Shown here piece by piece: positions 19,575 to 27,293 of a stretch of 31,563 nt of DNA. Origin of the DNA: Corynebacterium sp. p3-SID1056. GTDB lineage: Bacteria; Actinomycetota; Actinomycetes; Mycobacteriales; Mycobacteriaceae. The stretch lies in NCBI RefSeq assembly GCF_025152525.1, contig NZ_JALXXL010000016.1, positions 1 through 31,563 on the forward strand. The letters are read 5' to 3'. Positions within the stretch are counted from its first letter, which is position 1; every line of letters starts with the position of its first letter. Made by a program: the position numbers and the translations under genes. The notes under the pieces were generated by a model. The model worked only from the letters and a program-made list of their open reading frames with translations, was not told the DNA's origin and made no database searches.

Positions 19575-20885
19575 GTGGAAAGGCACATTGTGGCTTCTGA
19601 GAACAAAGAGAAGGCGGTACTCCACTACCCGGGTGGCGAGTACGAGATGGACATCATGCAGGCTTCCGAGGGCAACGATGGCGTAGTCCTCGGCAAGATG
19701 CTGGGTGAGACCGGCCTGGTGACCTTTGACCCGGGGTACGTCTCTACCGGCTCGACTGAGTCGAAGATCACCTACATTGACGGTGACGCGGGCATCCTGC
19801 GCTACCGCGGCTACGATATCGCTGACCTGGCAGAAAACGCGTCCTTCAACGAGGTTTCTTACCTGCTGATCCGTGGCGAGCTGCCGACCACCGATGAGCT
19901 GGAGAAGTTCAACACCGAGATCCGTCACCACACGCTGCTGGACGAGGACTTTAAGGCGGCATTCAACGTCTTCCCGCGCAACGCGCACCCGATGGCCGTG
20001 CTGGCTTCCTCGGTGAACATTCTCTCCGCGTACTACCAGGACCAGCTCGACCCGCTCGACGAAGAGCAGCTGGACAAGGCTACCGTGCGCCTCATGGCCA
20101 AGGTGCCGATGCTGGCGGCGTACGCGTACCGCGCGTCCCAGGGTAAGCCGTACATGTACCCGGACAACGCGCTGAACGCGCGCGAGAACTTCCTGCGCAT
20201 GATGTTCGGTTACCCGACCGAGCCGTACGAGGTTGATCCGGTCCTGGTCGATGCGCTGGACAAGCTGCTGATCCTGCACGCAGACCACGAGCAGAACTGC
20301 TCCACCTCCACCGTGCGCATGATCGGTTCCGCGCAGGCGAACATGTTCGTCTCCATCGCGGGCGGCATCAACGCCCTGGCTGGTCCGCTCCACGGCGGCG
20401 CAAACCAGGCTGTGCTCGAGATGCTCGAGGACATCAAGAACAACCACGACGGCGACGCCACCGACTTCATGAACCGCGTGAAGAACAAGGAAAAGGGCGT
20501 TCGCCTCATGGGCTTCGGCCACCGCGTGTACAAGAACTACGACCCGCGCGCCGCCATCGTGAAGGAGACCGCACACGACGTGCTCGAGCACCTGGGTGGC
20601 GATGAGCTGCTCGACCTGGCGATGGAGCTCGAGGAGATCGCGCTGAAGGACGACTACTTCGTGTCCCGCAAGCTGTACCCGAACGTGGACTTCTACACGG
20701 GCCTGATCTACCGCGCCATGGGCTTCCCGACCGACTTCTTCACGGTCCTGTTCGCCATCGGCCGTCTGCCGGGCTGGATCGCCCAGTACCGCGAGCAGCT
20801 GGAGATGAACACCAAGATCAACCGCCCGCGTCAGATCTACACCGGCTACCAGAAGCGCGAGTTCGTTCCGCGCGACCAGCGCTAG
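19575..20885 (+). CDS. gltA: Citrate synthase
   Basis: A 436-residue type II citrate synthase that condenses acetyl-CoA and oxaloacetate in the first step of the TCA cycle. The catalytic residues are present: His273 in GPLHGGANQ, His316 in FGHRVYKNYDPR and Asp372 in NVDFYTG; the HADHEQNCSTSTVR substrate motif is at 235-248. The sequence is very close to the C. glutamicum enzyme throughout. The GTG start at 19575 is preferred over one at 19590, which has a better ribosome binding site (GGAAAGG), because the residues ERHIVAS align with the N-terminus of the C. glutamicum protein (ERDIVA). The gene is followed by fkpA, as in C. glutamicum. Confidence 0.97.
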   Translation: MERHIVASENKEKAVLHYPGGEYEMDIMQASEGNDGVVLGKMLGETGLVTFDPGYVSTGSTESKITYIDGDAGILRYRGYDIADLAENASFNEVSYLLIRGELPTTDELEKFNTEIRHHTLLDEDFKAAFNVFPRNAHPMAVLASSVNILSAYYQDQLDPLDEEQLDKATVRLMAKVPMLAAYAYRASQGKPYMYPDNALNARENFLRMMFGYPTEPYEVDPVLVDALDKLLILHADHEQNCSTSTVRMIGSAQANMFVSIAGGINALAGPLHGGANQAVLEMLEDIKNNHDGDATDFMNRVKNKEKGVRLMGFGHRVYKNYDPRAAIVKETAHDVLEHLGGDELLDLAMELEEIALKDDYFVSRKLYPNVDFYTGLIYRAMGFPTDFFTVLFAIGRLPGWIAQYREQLEMNTKINRPRQIYTGYQKREFVPRDQR

Positions 20886-20936
20886 GGTAACCCCCAGGTA
20901 GCTGCGCCGAATACCCGCCAAGGACGGGATTTCCCT

Positions 20937-20942
20937 TATACT
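20937..20942 (+). promoter_or_regulatory. Candidate -10 element upstream of fkpA
   Basis: TATACT is a near-ideal -10. It lies between gltA and fkpA, just before the hairpin at 20948-20975, so fkpA may have its own promoter whose transcript starts with that hairpin. No convincing -35 is seen. Confidence 0.45.
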
Positions 20943-20947
20943 TTGGG

Positions 20948-20975
20948 GAAACCGTGCTTGGCGGTTTCGCATTTT
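20948..20975 (+). terminator. Hairpin after gltA, terminator or fkpA leader attenuator
   Basis: GAAACCG (20948-20954) pairs with CGGTTTC (20962-20968) over a seven-base loop, followed by GCATTTTC. It can end gltA transcription. Because a good -10 element lies upstream, it would also be in the leader of any transcript from that promoter. Confidence 0.6.
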
Positions 20976-20980
20976 CACGC

Positions 20981-21010
20981 GAGTTTGTACTGAAGAAGTT
21001 TGTACTTAAG
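20981..21010. repeat. Two tandem 15-bp repeats in the fkpA leader
   Basis: GAGTTTGTACTGAAG is followed directly by AAGTTTGTACTTAAG, 13 of 15 bases identical. The second copy runs into the AAGGAG ribosome binding site (21008-21013) of fkpA. Confidence 0.8.
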
Positions 21011-21024
21011 GAGTATTAACACCC

Positions 21025-21384
21025 ATGGAAAAGCCCACCATCACCATCCCCGATGCGCCAGCGCCGACCGACTTGGTTGTGAAAGATCTGGTTGTCGGCG
21101 AAGGCGCTGAAGCGGTGGCAGGCGGCTACATCAAGGTGCACTACCTCGGCGTGGATTACGCAACCGGCGAAGAATTCGACTCCTCCTGGGACCGCGGCGA
21201 GGTTGCGGAGTTTCCGCTTGCCGGCCTGATTGAGGGCTGGCAAGAGGGTATCCCAGGTATGAAGGTGGGCGGGCGTCGTGAGCTCATCGTGCCGCCGGAA
21301 AAGGCCTACGGGCCGGCTGGTGGCGTGAGCGCACTCTCCGGGCGCACGCTCGTTTTTGTCATCGACTTGCTTGACGCAAATTAA
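21025..21384 (+). CDS. fkpA: FKBP-type peptidyl-prolyl cis-trans isomerase
   Basis: A 119-residue single-domain FKBP that catalyses proline isomerisation during protein folding, here cytoplasmic since no signal peptide is present. The core runs from VHYLGVDYATGEEFDSSW to LVFVIDLLDA, with the conserved FPLAGLIEGWQEGIPGMKVGGRRELIVPPEKAYG binding-pocket segment (key residues near 67-98). AAGGAG lies 11 bases before the ATG. The next gene's AAGGAGG overlaps the fkpA stop codon, so the two are co-translated from one mRNA. The order gltA-fkpA is the same in C. glutamicum. Confidence 0.94.
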   Translation: MEKPTITIPDAPAPTDLVVKDLVVGEGAEAVAGGYIKVHYLGVDYATGEEFDSSWDRGEVAEFPLAGLIEGWQEGIPGMKVGGRRELIVPPEKAYGPAGGVSALSGRTLVFVIDLLDAN

Positions 21385-21394
21385 GGAGGCTGCG

Positions 21395-22231
21395 ATGCGC
21401 ATCCCTGTCACCACACTCAACGATGGGTACGATTTCCCGCTGCTCGGTCTGGGCACCTACAAGCTTGGTCCGGAAGACGTCGAGGTTGTCCTGCGCCGTG
21501 CAATTGAGCTGGGGTATCGCCACATCGACACGGCGGCGCTCTACGGCAATGAGGAGGCCGTCGGCAAGGCGATTGGCGACGCTATCGCGGCCGGCGACGT
21601 GACCCGCGAGGACCTGTTCGTGACCACGAAGTTGTGGAACGACGATCAGGACCGGCCGGCTGCCGCGTACCAGGATTCGCTGAAGCGTCTGAACCTGGAG
21701 TTCATTGACCTGTACCTGGTGCACTGGCCGTGGCCGCAGCGTGGCTTGTACGTCTCTGCATTTGAGGAGTTGGTCCACCTGCAGGGGATGGGGCAGCTGC
21801 AGTCGGTTGGCGTGGCGAACTTCTACCCGGAGGTGCTGGATGGGATTATCCAGGCCACCGGAGTCACCCCGGTACTGAATCAGGTCGAATTGCACGCCGG
21901 CTTTACGCAGCAGGAGCTGCGCGACTACCACGCGAAACATGGCATTGTCACCGAGGCGTGGGCGCCGCTGGCGCGCGGCAAGAATTTCGACGACCCGGCG
22001 ATCGCCGGCGTAGCCGCTAAGCACGACGCCACGCCTGCGCAGGTGGTGCTGGCCTACCTGTTGCAGATGGGCGTCTCGGTGGTGCCGAAGACGGCGAACC
22101 CGAAGCGCCTTGAGGAAAACCTCGGCGCGCTCGAGGTGTCGCTGGATGCGGAGGATATCGCCGCGCTCGACGGCGTGCAGGGCGAGCGGATGTCGGGCGA
22201 TCCGCTCACTTTCCCCGGCGACGTGCACTAA
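21395..22231 (+). CDS. Aldo/keto reductase
   Basis: A 278-residue NADPH-dependent oxidoreductase of the AKR family (AKR5-like, the 2,5-diketo-gluconate reductase group). The full catalytic tetrad is visible: Asp45, Tyr50, Lys79 and His110. The cofactor-binding end VVPKTANPKRLEENL is also present. Length is standard. The start at 21395 is set by AAGGAGG six bases upstream, overlapping the fkpA stop. The natural substrate cannot be read from sequence; mycobacterial relatives reduce small carbonyls such as methylglyoxal. A strong terminator follows. Confidence 0.93.
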   Translation: MRIPVTTLNDGYDFPLLGLGTYKLGPEDVEVVLRRAIELGYRHIDTAALYGNEEAVGKAIGDAIAAGDVTREDLFVTTKLWNDDQDRPAAAYQDSLKRLNLEFIDLYLVHWPWPQRGLYVSAFEELVHLQGMGQLQSVGVANFYPEVLDGIIQATGVTPVLNQVELHAGFTQQELRDYHAKHGIVTEAWAPLARGKNFDDPAIAGVAAKHDATPAQVVLAYLLQMGVSVVPKTANPKRLEENLGALEVSLDAEDIAALDGVQGERMSGDPLTFPGDVH

Positions 22232-22259
22232 GTCTCGGGCGTGCGCCTGGTGCACGCGA

Positions 22260-22290
22260 GGGCCTATCTCTTGGAGGTAGGCCCTTTTTT
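22260..22290 (+). terminator. Intrinsic terminator after the aldo/keto reductase
   Basis: GGGCCTATCTC (22260-22270) pairs with GAGGTAGGCCC (22274-22284), one G-T pair, loop TTG, followed by six T. It closes the gltA-fkpA-AKR block. Confidence 0.92.
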
Positions 22291-22319
22291 GCTGCGAGTT
22301 TCCGTGCAGCTCTCCCGAG

Positions 22320-22441
22320 CGGGGGTGGTCGTATGATCATTAATTCTTCCTGCTAATCACGCGTTTTGGGGGTGGGCGTCACTCTTTGGTGCGATGTGTC
22401 TAAAACAATCATTCACGCCCCTGGTGTGGGGTAGGTAACAT
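22320..22441 (+). promoter_or_regulatory. Regulatory region of the carboxylate uptake operon with RamA/GlxR-like sites
   Basis: Four RamA-type G/C boxes occur in 110 bp: GGGGG at 22321-22325 and 22368-22372, CCCC at 22418-22421, GGGG at 22428-22431. TGTGGGGTAGGTAACA (22425-22440) fits the GlxR consensus with two mismatches and central TA. Candidate -10 elements are TATGAT (22332-22337) and TAACAT (22436-22441). In C. glutamicum the mctC operon is activated by RamA. The ~95 bases from here to the GTG at 22538 hold nothing else I recognise. Confidence 0.5.
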
Positions 22442-22537
22442 GCGTGGTGTCGAGTTGCAGGCAGCACACAGTATTTTGGGTGTGCGTGTGCAGCGAAGCA
22501 TTCGAGAACTTGTACACGACAAGAAAGGATCGAAGCC

Positions 22538-22876
22538 GTGACTGGATCGACTTCTATCCCACAACGCCGGGAACCAACTCCGGAAGAATTTGTGGCGATG
22601 CAGCGCAGCCCGGAGTTTCAGGACCTCCGTAAAACCTTCCGCGGATTTACCTTCCCCGTGTCGGTAGCGTTTTTCCTGTGGTTCCTGGTCTTCGTGGTCG
22701 TCGCCACGCTGATGCCGGAGGCGATGGCAACTCCGTTTTTGGGCCTCAACGTCGGGCTTTGGCTGGGGCTGGCCCAGTTCTTCACCACGTTCCTGATCAC
22801 CTGGATCTACGTGAAGTGGGCGAATAAGAACCTTGAGCCGCGTGCGGCTCGCATCCGAGAAGAGATGGAGGGCTAA
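22538..22876 (+). CDS. DUF485 membrane protein, partner of the acetate permease
   Basis: A 112-residue protein with two membrane helices (about 38-58 and 70-92) and a soluble N-terminus. DUF485 genes are found beside ActP/MctC-type transporters across bacteria; they are thought to be small accessory subunits, but their role is unproven. AAAGGA eight bases upstream supports the GTG start. Only three bases separate its stop from the mctC start, and the mctC ribosome binding site (GGAGGG) lies inside this gene, so the two are translationally linked. Confidence 0.9.
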   Translation: MTGSTSIPQRREPTPEEFVAMQRSPEFQDLRKTFRGFTFPVSVAFFLWFLVFVVVATLMPEAMATPFLGLNVGLWLGLAQFFTTFLITWIYVKWANKNLEPRAARIREEMEG

Positions 22877-22879
22877 ACG

Positions 22880-24529
22880 ATGCAGGACATAATCCTCGCG
22901 GCGCCAGAAGCAGCAGGCGCCGGCAACCCGCTCCTGAACATCGCGGTGTTCGCGATCTTCATCGTCGTCACCCTCTACGTGGTGACTCGCGCTGGTAAGA
23001 CTACGAGCGAATCGGCTGATTTTTACACGGGCGGCTCCTCCTTTAGTGGTACCCAAAACGGTCTCGCTATTGCTGGTGACTACCTCTCCGCCGCGTCCTT
23101 CTTGGGCATTGTGGGCTCGATTGCACTCAATGGCTACGACGGCTTCCTGTACTCCATCGGCTTCTTCGTGGCGTGGCTGGTCGCCCTCCTGTTGGTGGCG
23201 GAGCCGCTGCGTAACGTCGGGCGCTTCACTATGGCGGATGTGCTGTCCTTCCGCCTGCGCCAGAAGCCAGTGCGCGTCGCCGCTGCTTTCGGCACACTGT
23301 TCGTGTCGCTGTTCTACCTCATCGCGCAGATGGCGGGTGCCGGCTCGCTCGTCTCCGTGCTGTTGGACCTGCACGGCTTTACCGCGCAGGCCATCTGTGT
23401 CGCGGTCGTCGGCGTGGTCATGATCATTTACGTCCTGGTCGGCGGCATGAAGGGCACCACTTACGTGCAGATGATCAAGGCGGTGCTCCTCGTCGCCGGT
23501 GTTGCGGTGATGACCGTTCTGGTCTTCGTCAAGATCCGCGGTGGCATGGGCACGCTTTTCGACGGTGCGATCGGCGCGCACGCCGCGTCCGACTACATCG
23601 CCGCACAGGGCTACGAGGCCTCTGAAATTATGAAGCCCGGCCTGAAGTACGGCGCGACGCTGACCAGCCAGATCGACTTCATCTCTCTGGGTGTGACCCT
23701 CGTTCTGGGTACCGCGGGCCTGCCGCACGTGCTCATGCGCTTCTACACCGTGCCGACGGCGAAGGAAGCCCGTAAGTCTGTGACCTGGGCCATCGTGCTC
23801 ATCGGTGTCTTCTACCTGTTCACCCTGGTGCTCGGCTACGCTGCCGCAGCCCTGGTCGGCCCGGACCGCATCCTCGCGGCGCCCGGTGGTGCGAACGCCG
23901 CGGCACCGCTGCTTGCCTTCGAGCTCGGCGGCTCCCTCTTCATGGCGCTGATCTCTGCTGTCGCCTTCGCGACGGTGCTTGCGGTGGTCTCCGGCCTGGC
24001 CATTACGGCTTCAGCCTCCATCGCCCACGACGTGTACGCTTCTGTCATCCGTGATGGTGAGGCTTCTGAGGACGAGCAGGTCCGCGTCTCCCGCATCACC
24101 GTGGTGATCTTGGGTATCGTCTCGATCATTCTGGGCATCCTGGCGATGTCCCAGAACGTGGCCTTCCTGGTGTCCCTGGCATTTGCCATCGCGGCGTCCG
24201 CCAACCTGCCGACCATCCTGTACTCCCTGTACTGGAAGCGCTTCAACACCACCGGCGCGGTCGTGTCCATCTACACCGGACTGATCTCGGCGCTGCTGCT
24301 GATCTTCCTGTCGCCGGCAGTCTCCGGCGCAGAGACCGCCATGTTCCCGAACGCCGACTGGTCCATCTTCCCGCTGACCAGCCCGGGCATCGTGTCCATC
24401 CCGCTCGGCTTCCTCGGCGGCATCATCGGCACCTTCCTGGGTAAGCCGGACAACTTCGAGGAGAAGCAGGCGGAAATGGAAGTCCGCTCGCTCACCGGTG
24501 TTGGCGTGGAGGCCCCGGTCGACCACTAA
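22880..24529 (+). CDS. mctC: Monocarboxylate (acetate/propionate/pyruvate) uptake symporter
   Basis: A 549-residue sodium:solute symporter-family membrane protein with about 13 helices, matching C. glutamicum MctC (549-550 residues), which takes up pyruvate, propionate and acetate. Family features visible are FYTGGSSFSGTQNGLAIAGDYLSAASFLG in the first helices (key residues 48-76), the GTAGLPHVLMRFYTVP motif (about 280-295), and the HDVY segment after a long helix. The C-terminus is cytoplasmic and hydrophilic. GGAGGG lies seven bases before the ATG. It is followed by a strong terminator. It fits with gltA nearby for growth on acetate. Confidence 0.92.
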   Translation: MQDIILAAPEAAGAGNPLLNIAVFAIFIVVTLYVVTRAGKTTSESADFYTGGSSFSGTQNGLAIAGDYLSAASFLGIVGSIALNGYDGFLYSIGFFVAWLVALLLVAEPLRNVGRFTMADVLSFRLRQKPVRVAAAFGTLFVSLFYLIAQMAGAGSLVSVLLDLHGFTAQAICVAVVGVVMIIYVLVGGMKGTTYVQMIKAVLLVAGVAVMTVLVFVKIRGGMGTLFDGAIGAHAASDYIAAQGYEASEIMKPGLKYGATLTSQIDFISLGVTLVLGTAGLPHVLMRFYTVPTAKEARKSVTWAIVLIGVFYLFTLVLGYAAAALVGPDRILAAPGGANAAAPLLAFELGGSLFMALISAVAFATVLAVVSGLAITASASIAHDVYASVIRDGEASEDEQVRVSRITVVILGIVSIILGILAMSQNVAFLVSLAFAIAASANLPTILYSLYWKRFNTTGAVVSIYTGLISALLLIFLSPAVSGAETAMFPNADWSIFPLTSPGIVSIPLGFLGGIIGTFLGKPDNFEEKQAEMEVRSLTGVGVEAPVDH

Positions 24530-24556
24530 TCCGGTTCCTGCGTACGCACTGTTGTA

Positions 24557-24593
24557 AGCACCGCCCCGGCCTTCTGGTTGGGGCGGTGCTTTT
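24557..24593 (+). terminator. Intrinsic terminator of mctC
   Basis: AGCACCGCCCC (24557-24567) pairs perfectly with GGGGCGGTGCT (24580-24590), followed by TTT. Confidence 0.92.
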
Positions 24594-24649
24594 GCGTGGC
24601 TTGGTATTCGTGGCTGGGTCTGCGCGGCTTGGTCTGCGTGGCTGGGGCT
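24594..24649. repeat. Four imperfect ~14-bp tandem repeats
   Basis: The stretch consists of GCGTGGCTTGGTATT, CGTGGCTGGGTCT, GCGCGGCTTGGTCT and GCGTGGCTGGGGCT in a row, all on the + strand. It lies between the mctC terminator and the first GGAGCTAGCTCC palindrome. No coding function is seen. Confidence 0.75.
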
Positions 24650-24651
24650 GT

Positions 24652-24740
24652 AAAAGGAGCTAGCTCCATTTAGACAAACAGCGCAGAGCCGAACTGGGAT
24701 TTTATGCCGGCCGCAACCGCAAATGGAGCTAGCTCCGTTT
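24652..24740. repeat. Two copies of the GGAGCTAGCTCC palindrome, 69 bp apart
   Basis: The 12-bp perfect palindrome GGAGCTAGCTCC occurs at 24656-24667 and 24725-24736, start-to-start distance 69 bp. Flanks extend the symmetry: AAAA-core-ATTT and AAAT-core-GTTT. Both copies continue into TTTAGAC. As RNA each could form an eight-base-pair stem with a CUAG loop. The 53 bp between them are unique. The same palindrome recurs at 29213-29362 with the same period. Confidence 0.92.
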
Positions 24741-24801
24741 AGACCAGAGTGGTTAGGCCCCCAGAGCAGGCCCCCAAGACAGCCCCGCCGCGTCGAAAGG
24801 C

Positions 24802-25503
24802 CTACCCGGCCTGCACAACGACGAACCAGATAGCCACCAGGTGGCAGATTGCCGCAGCGACGGTCGCGGTGTGGAAGTGCTCGTGGTAGCCGTAGTAGCG
24901 AGCGCTGCGCCCGGGCCACTTGAACCCGTAGACGAGCGCGCCGAGCGTGTAAATGATGCCGCCGGCCAGCAGGAGCCAGACTACGGCGGGGCCTGCCTCG
25001 TGCCACAACGTGGGGATCAGCGGCACGATAATCCAGCCGAGCCCCACGTACACCACCACGTCCAGCCAGCGCGGATGGTTAATCCATACCAGGTTCAAGA
25101 TCGCCCCGCCGATGCCGCCCGCCCACGCCACGGCAAGCATGAGCGCCGCGGTCGTCGGTGCAAACACAATCAGGCATAGCGGGGTATAGGTTGCCGCGAT
25201 GAAAATGGAGATGGTCGCGTGATCCGCGCGCCGCCACCACTGCACGGTTTCGGCTCGCTGCCAGGGCCAGAGATGATAGGCGGCGGAGACCCCGAAAAGC
25301 AGCACGACACCCGCACCGTAGAGTGTGACCCCGAGCGCCTCGTACCAGGAGATTGTCATCCACGCGAAGGTGATCAGCACCGCCGACGAGAGTGCGGACA
25401 GCGCCGCCGCGAAGAAGTGGAACCACCCGCGAATCAGCGGGCGCTCGCCGCGGTCCGCCATGATGTAGGAGCGCTGAATTTGTCCTTCTTTGAGCACCGT
25501 CAT
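24802..25503 (-). CDS. trhA: Hemolysin III / PAQR-family membrane protein (TrhA)
   Basis: A 233-residue integral membrane protein with seven predicted helices. The family's metal-site residues are present: SAAYHLW in the second helix region, DHATI, and the C-terminal HEHFHTATVAAAICHL. The fold is that of adiponectin-receptor-like hydrolases; the bacterial function is poorly defined, with roles in membrane fluidity reported for TrhA in E. coli, and the old hemolysin name is historical. GGGAG lies a few bases before the ATG. The gene is leftward and separated from the DUF1906 gene by 69 bases that contain the hairpin at 25530-25554. Confidence 0.9.
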   Translation of the reverse strand: MTVLKEGQIQRSYIMADRGERPLIRGWFHFFAAALSALSSAVLITFAWMTISWYEALGVTLYGAGVVLLFGVSAAYHLWPWQRAETVQWWRRADHATISIFIAATYTPLCLIVFAPTTAALMLAVAWAGGIGGAILNLVWINHPRWLDVVVYVGLGWIIVPLIPTLWHEAGPAVVWLLLAGGIIYTLGALVYGFKWPGRSARYYGYHEHFHTATVAAAICHLVAIWFVVVQAG

Positions 25504-25529
25504 GATTCTCCCGGGGGTTGCGGCTGTTT

Positions 25530-25554
25530 CTAGGGAATCACCCTAGCGCTTTTT
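25530..25554 (+). terminator. Terminator-shaped hairpin facing rightward between two leftward genes
   Basis: CTAGGG (25530-25535) pairs with CCCTAG (25541-25546), followed after CGC by TTTTT. The T run makes it a terminator only for rightward transcription, yet both neighbours are leftward. It may instead be an operator for trhA, or may stop antisense transcription coming in from the left. Confidence 0.5.
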
Positions 25555-25572
25555 CGCTTCTCGACGCCGCCC

Positions 25573-26385
25573 CTACGGCAAGTAACGACGCCAATCAACA
25601 GACGACGACAGCTGGCTCGAGCTTTGGACGAGCGCGTTGACGTCGGGAAGCGGCAGCCCGCCCGGTCGCCCTGGGGTCCACTGCCCCCAGTCCGCGGTGT
25701 ACACATTGTTGATGTCGACCTGCACGCCCTGCACGTTGCCCACGTACTTCGCTTTCTGGTGGATATTGGCGCGTGGGTGGAGTCGGCCTTGGGAACCCCA
25801 GTCGTGCTGCCAGAAGAACGTGCCGATGCGGTCCTCGACGCACCACTGGATGACGTTGTAGTTGCCGTACACGCCGGTTCTTAGCCCAGCTGCGCTGAGC
25901 GCGAGCTGGAACGCCTGCAGGTACGGACGGATCTGGTTGACGTACTGGTCGCGGGTGGGGTTGTCGTCAATCGCCACGTAGATTGGGCGACCGTTCGGCC
26001 CGCCTGCTGCGCGGTGCAGCTGGATCGCCTGCGGGGCGTGCTTCGCCGCGCCCGCGGCACCGGCGTGCCAGTCGGCGGTCTCGGCGCGCCCGAACTGGTA
26101 GACCGATGCGGTGGCCAGACCGTTGGCTGCAAAGTCCCGCGTTTCTTCAATGGTGACCGGCTTGCCAAGCATCCAGTTCGCGCCCGGTCGGCGCTGCGAG
26201 ACGTAGCGCACCGCGCCCATGTGGCCGGCGGCCTTGACAGCAGCGGCGGAGGGCACCCCGGCCGAGTAGTCAATGACGGTGCCGAGGATGCGGCGCTGCG
26301 CGTTCGCCGGAGCGAAAGCGCCGGTAGTGGCGGTGGCCGCAGCAGAAAGAGCGGCGGCCTGGAGAAAACGACGACGGTTGAGCAC
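25573..26385 (-). CDS. Tat-exported DUF1906 (glycoside-hydrolase-like) protein
   Basis: A 270-residue exported protein of the Rv2525c type. Residues 1-29 are a twin-arginine signal (NRRRFLQAAA) ending in ANA, so the protein is exported folded. The rest is one DUF1906 domain, a TIM-barrel related to glycoside hydrolase family 25: GTVIDYSAGVPS (Asp39), VRYVSQRRPGANWM, IYVAIDDNP with acidic residues in barrel strand ends, GVYGNYNVIQW, and WQHDWGS. In mycobacteria the relative is linked to cell-wall properties; the enzyme activity is unproven. The GTG start is set by GAAAGG seven bases before it. A 16-bp imperfect palindrome lies at 26420-26435. Confidence 0.88.
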   Translation of the reverse strand: MLNRRRFLQAAALSAAATATTGAFAPANAQRRILGTVIDYSAGVPSAAAVKAAGHMGAVRYVSQRRPGANWMLGKPVTIEETRDFAANGLATASVYQFGRAETADWHAGAAGAAKHAPQAIQLHRAAGGPNGRPIYVAIDDNPTRDQYVNQIRPYLQAFQLALSAAGLRTGVYGNYNVIQWCVEDRIGTFFWQHDWGSQGRLHPRANIHQKAKYVGNVQGVQVDINNVYTADWGQWTPGRPGGLPLPDVNALVQSSSQLSSSVDWRRYLP

Positions 26386-26419
26386 TGTTGGACCTTTCGG
26401 GGGAAGAAGGGGGGGAAGC

Positions 26420-26435
26420 TGTCACATGCGTAACA
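26420..26435. promoter_or_regulatory. Imperfect palindrome upstream of the DUF1906 gene
   Basis: TGTCACATGCGTAACA resembles a GlxR-like site with two mismatches and no central TA. The arms TGTCAC and GTAACA are inverted repeats with one mismatch. Confidence 0.35.
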
Positions 26436-26583
26436 GGAGTTTCATCTGCTGAATGTAGCACCAGCCTTGGACAGTCGGCTAGTGCAGCTTCTGCGACCGG
26501 CGGGATGTAACTCGGTTGCTTTCCGATGGCGCTGTCTGGGCCGGACCACCATAATGGTCACTACTTGAAATAGTTTGCAGCGA

Positions 26584-27204
26584 ATGGGGGAAGGTATGGG
26601 GAAGAAGAAAATGCTGCTGATCAGTCTCGGCCTTGCCGCTGTGGTGTTGGCAGGGTGCGCGGGTGAGGCGGTTGAGCCGGTCGCGGAAGTGGCTGATCCT
26701 GAAGCGCCGGCGTTTCACTTCGCGAGTGGGACGTTGGAGCTCGGGGAGTTTGACCCGGCCACGCTTGGCGACGACCTCTTCGACCCGTGCACCGAAATCT
26801 CCGCAGAGGAGTTCGCGGCAGCAGGGGTGACGGGGGTGGAGCCGGAGCCGATAATCGCAGAGTCGTCGAATGGAATGGCCCTTGGTTGTGATAGCGATCC
26901 AATTGACCATGGGATTGACCGAAGCATCGTAAGCTCGCGGACCCCAGCTGCAGGTGTGGCAGAGACAGCAGGATATGAACTGAGTTATCCGGAGACTGAG
27001 GTTCGAGATGCCTACCTTATGAAGAATCCAGTAGTTTCTCCGTACCTATGCGCTGCGCAGGTTGACACGACTCGCGGGGCACTTGGCGTAAGTGTTTCGG
27101 TGAGCGGCATCAAGAAGGAGAGCATCGACGCCTGTGTCCTCGCATTGGACAACTTGGAGCGTCTGTATAAGGCATCTGTCCAGGAAGCTGCAGAAGAAAT
27201 GTAG
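26584..27204 (+). CDS. Exported lipoprotein, DUF3558-like
   Basis: A 206-residue lipoprotein: basic N-terminus (GKKK), hydrophobic stretch, lipobox LAGC (Cys25), so a lipid-anchored extracellular protein. The remainder has DPC...SAEEFAAAGV, GLGC-like ALGCDSDP and several cysteines, a pattern resembling the actinobacterial DUF3558 family, in which conserved cysteines form disulphides. The start is uncertain: ATG at 26584, 26596 or 26611. CATAAT at 26551-26556 could be a -10, giving a short leader. It lies directly upstream of a large Gly/Ala-rich ESX/PPE-like gene, 89 bases away, a pairing I think recurs in corynebacteria. Function unknown. Confidence 0.72.
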   Translation: MGEGMGKKKMLLISLGLAAVVLAGCAGEAVEPVAEVADPEAPAFHFASGTLELGEFDPATLGDDLFDPCTEISAEEFAAAGVTGVEPEPIIAESSNGMALGCDSDPIDHGIDRSIVSSRTPAAGVAETAGYELSYPETEVRDAYLMKNPVVSPYLCAAQVDTTRGALGVSVSVSGIKKESIDACVLALDNLERLYKASVQEAAEEM

Positions 27205-27293
27205 CGGGTATACCACAGAGTCGGTACGCTCTAGCGGTGAGTCATGCATACCGTCGTGACTTCGGGGGCAAATTTAATTTTCTTGGGGGAACA

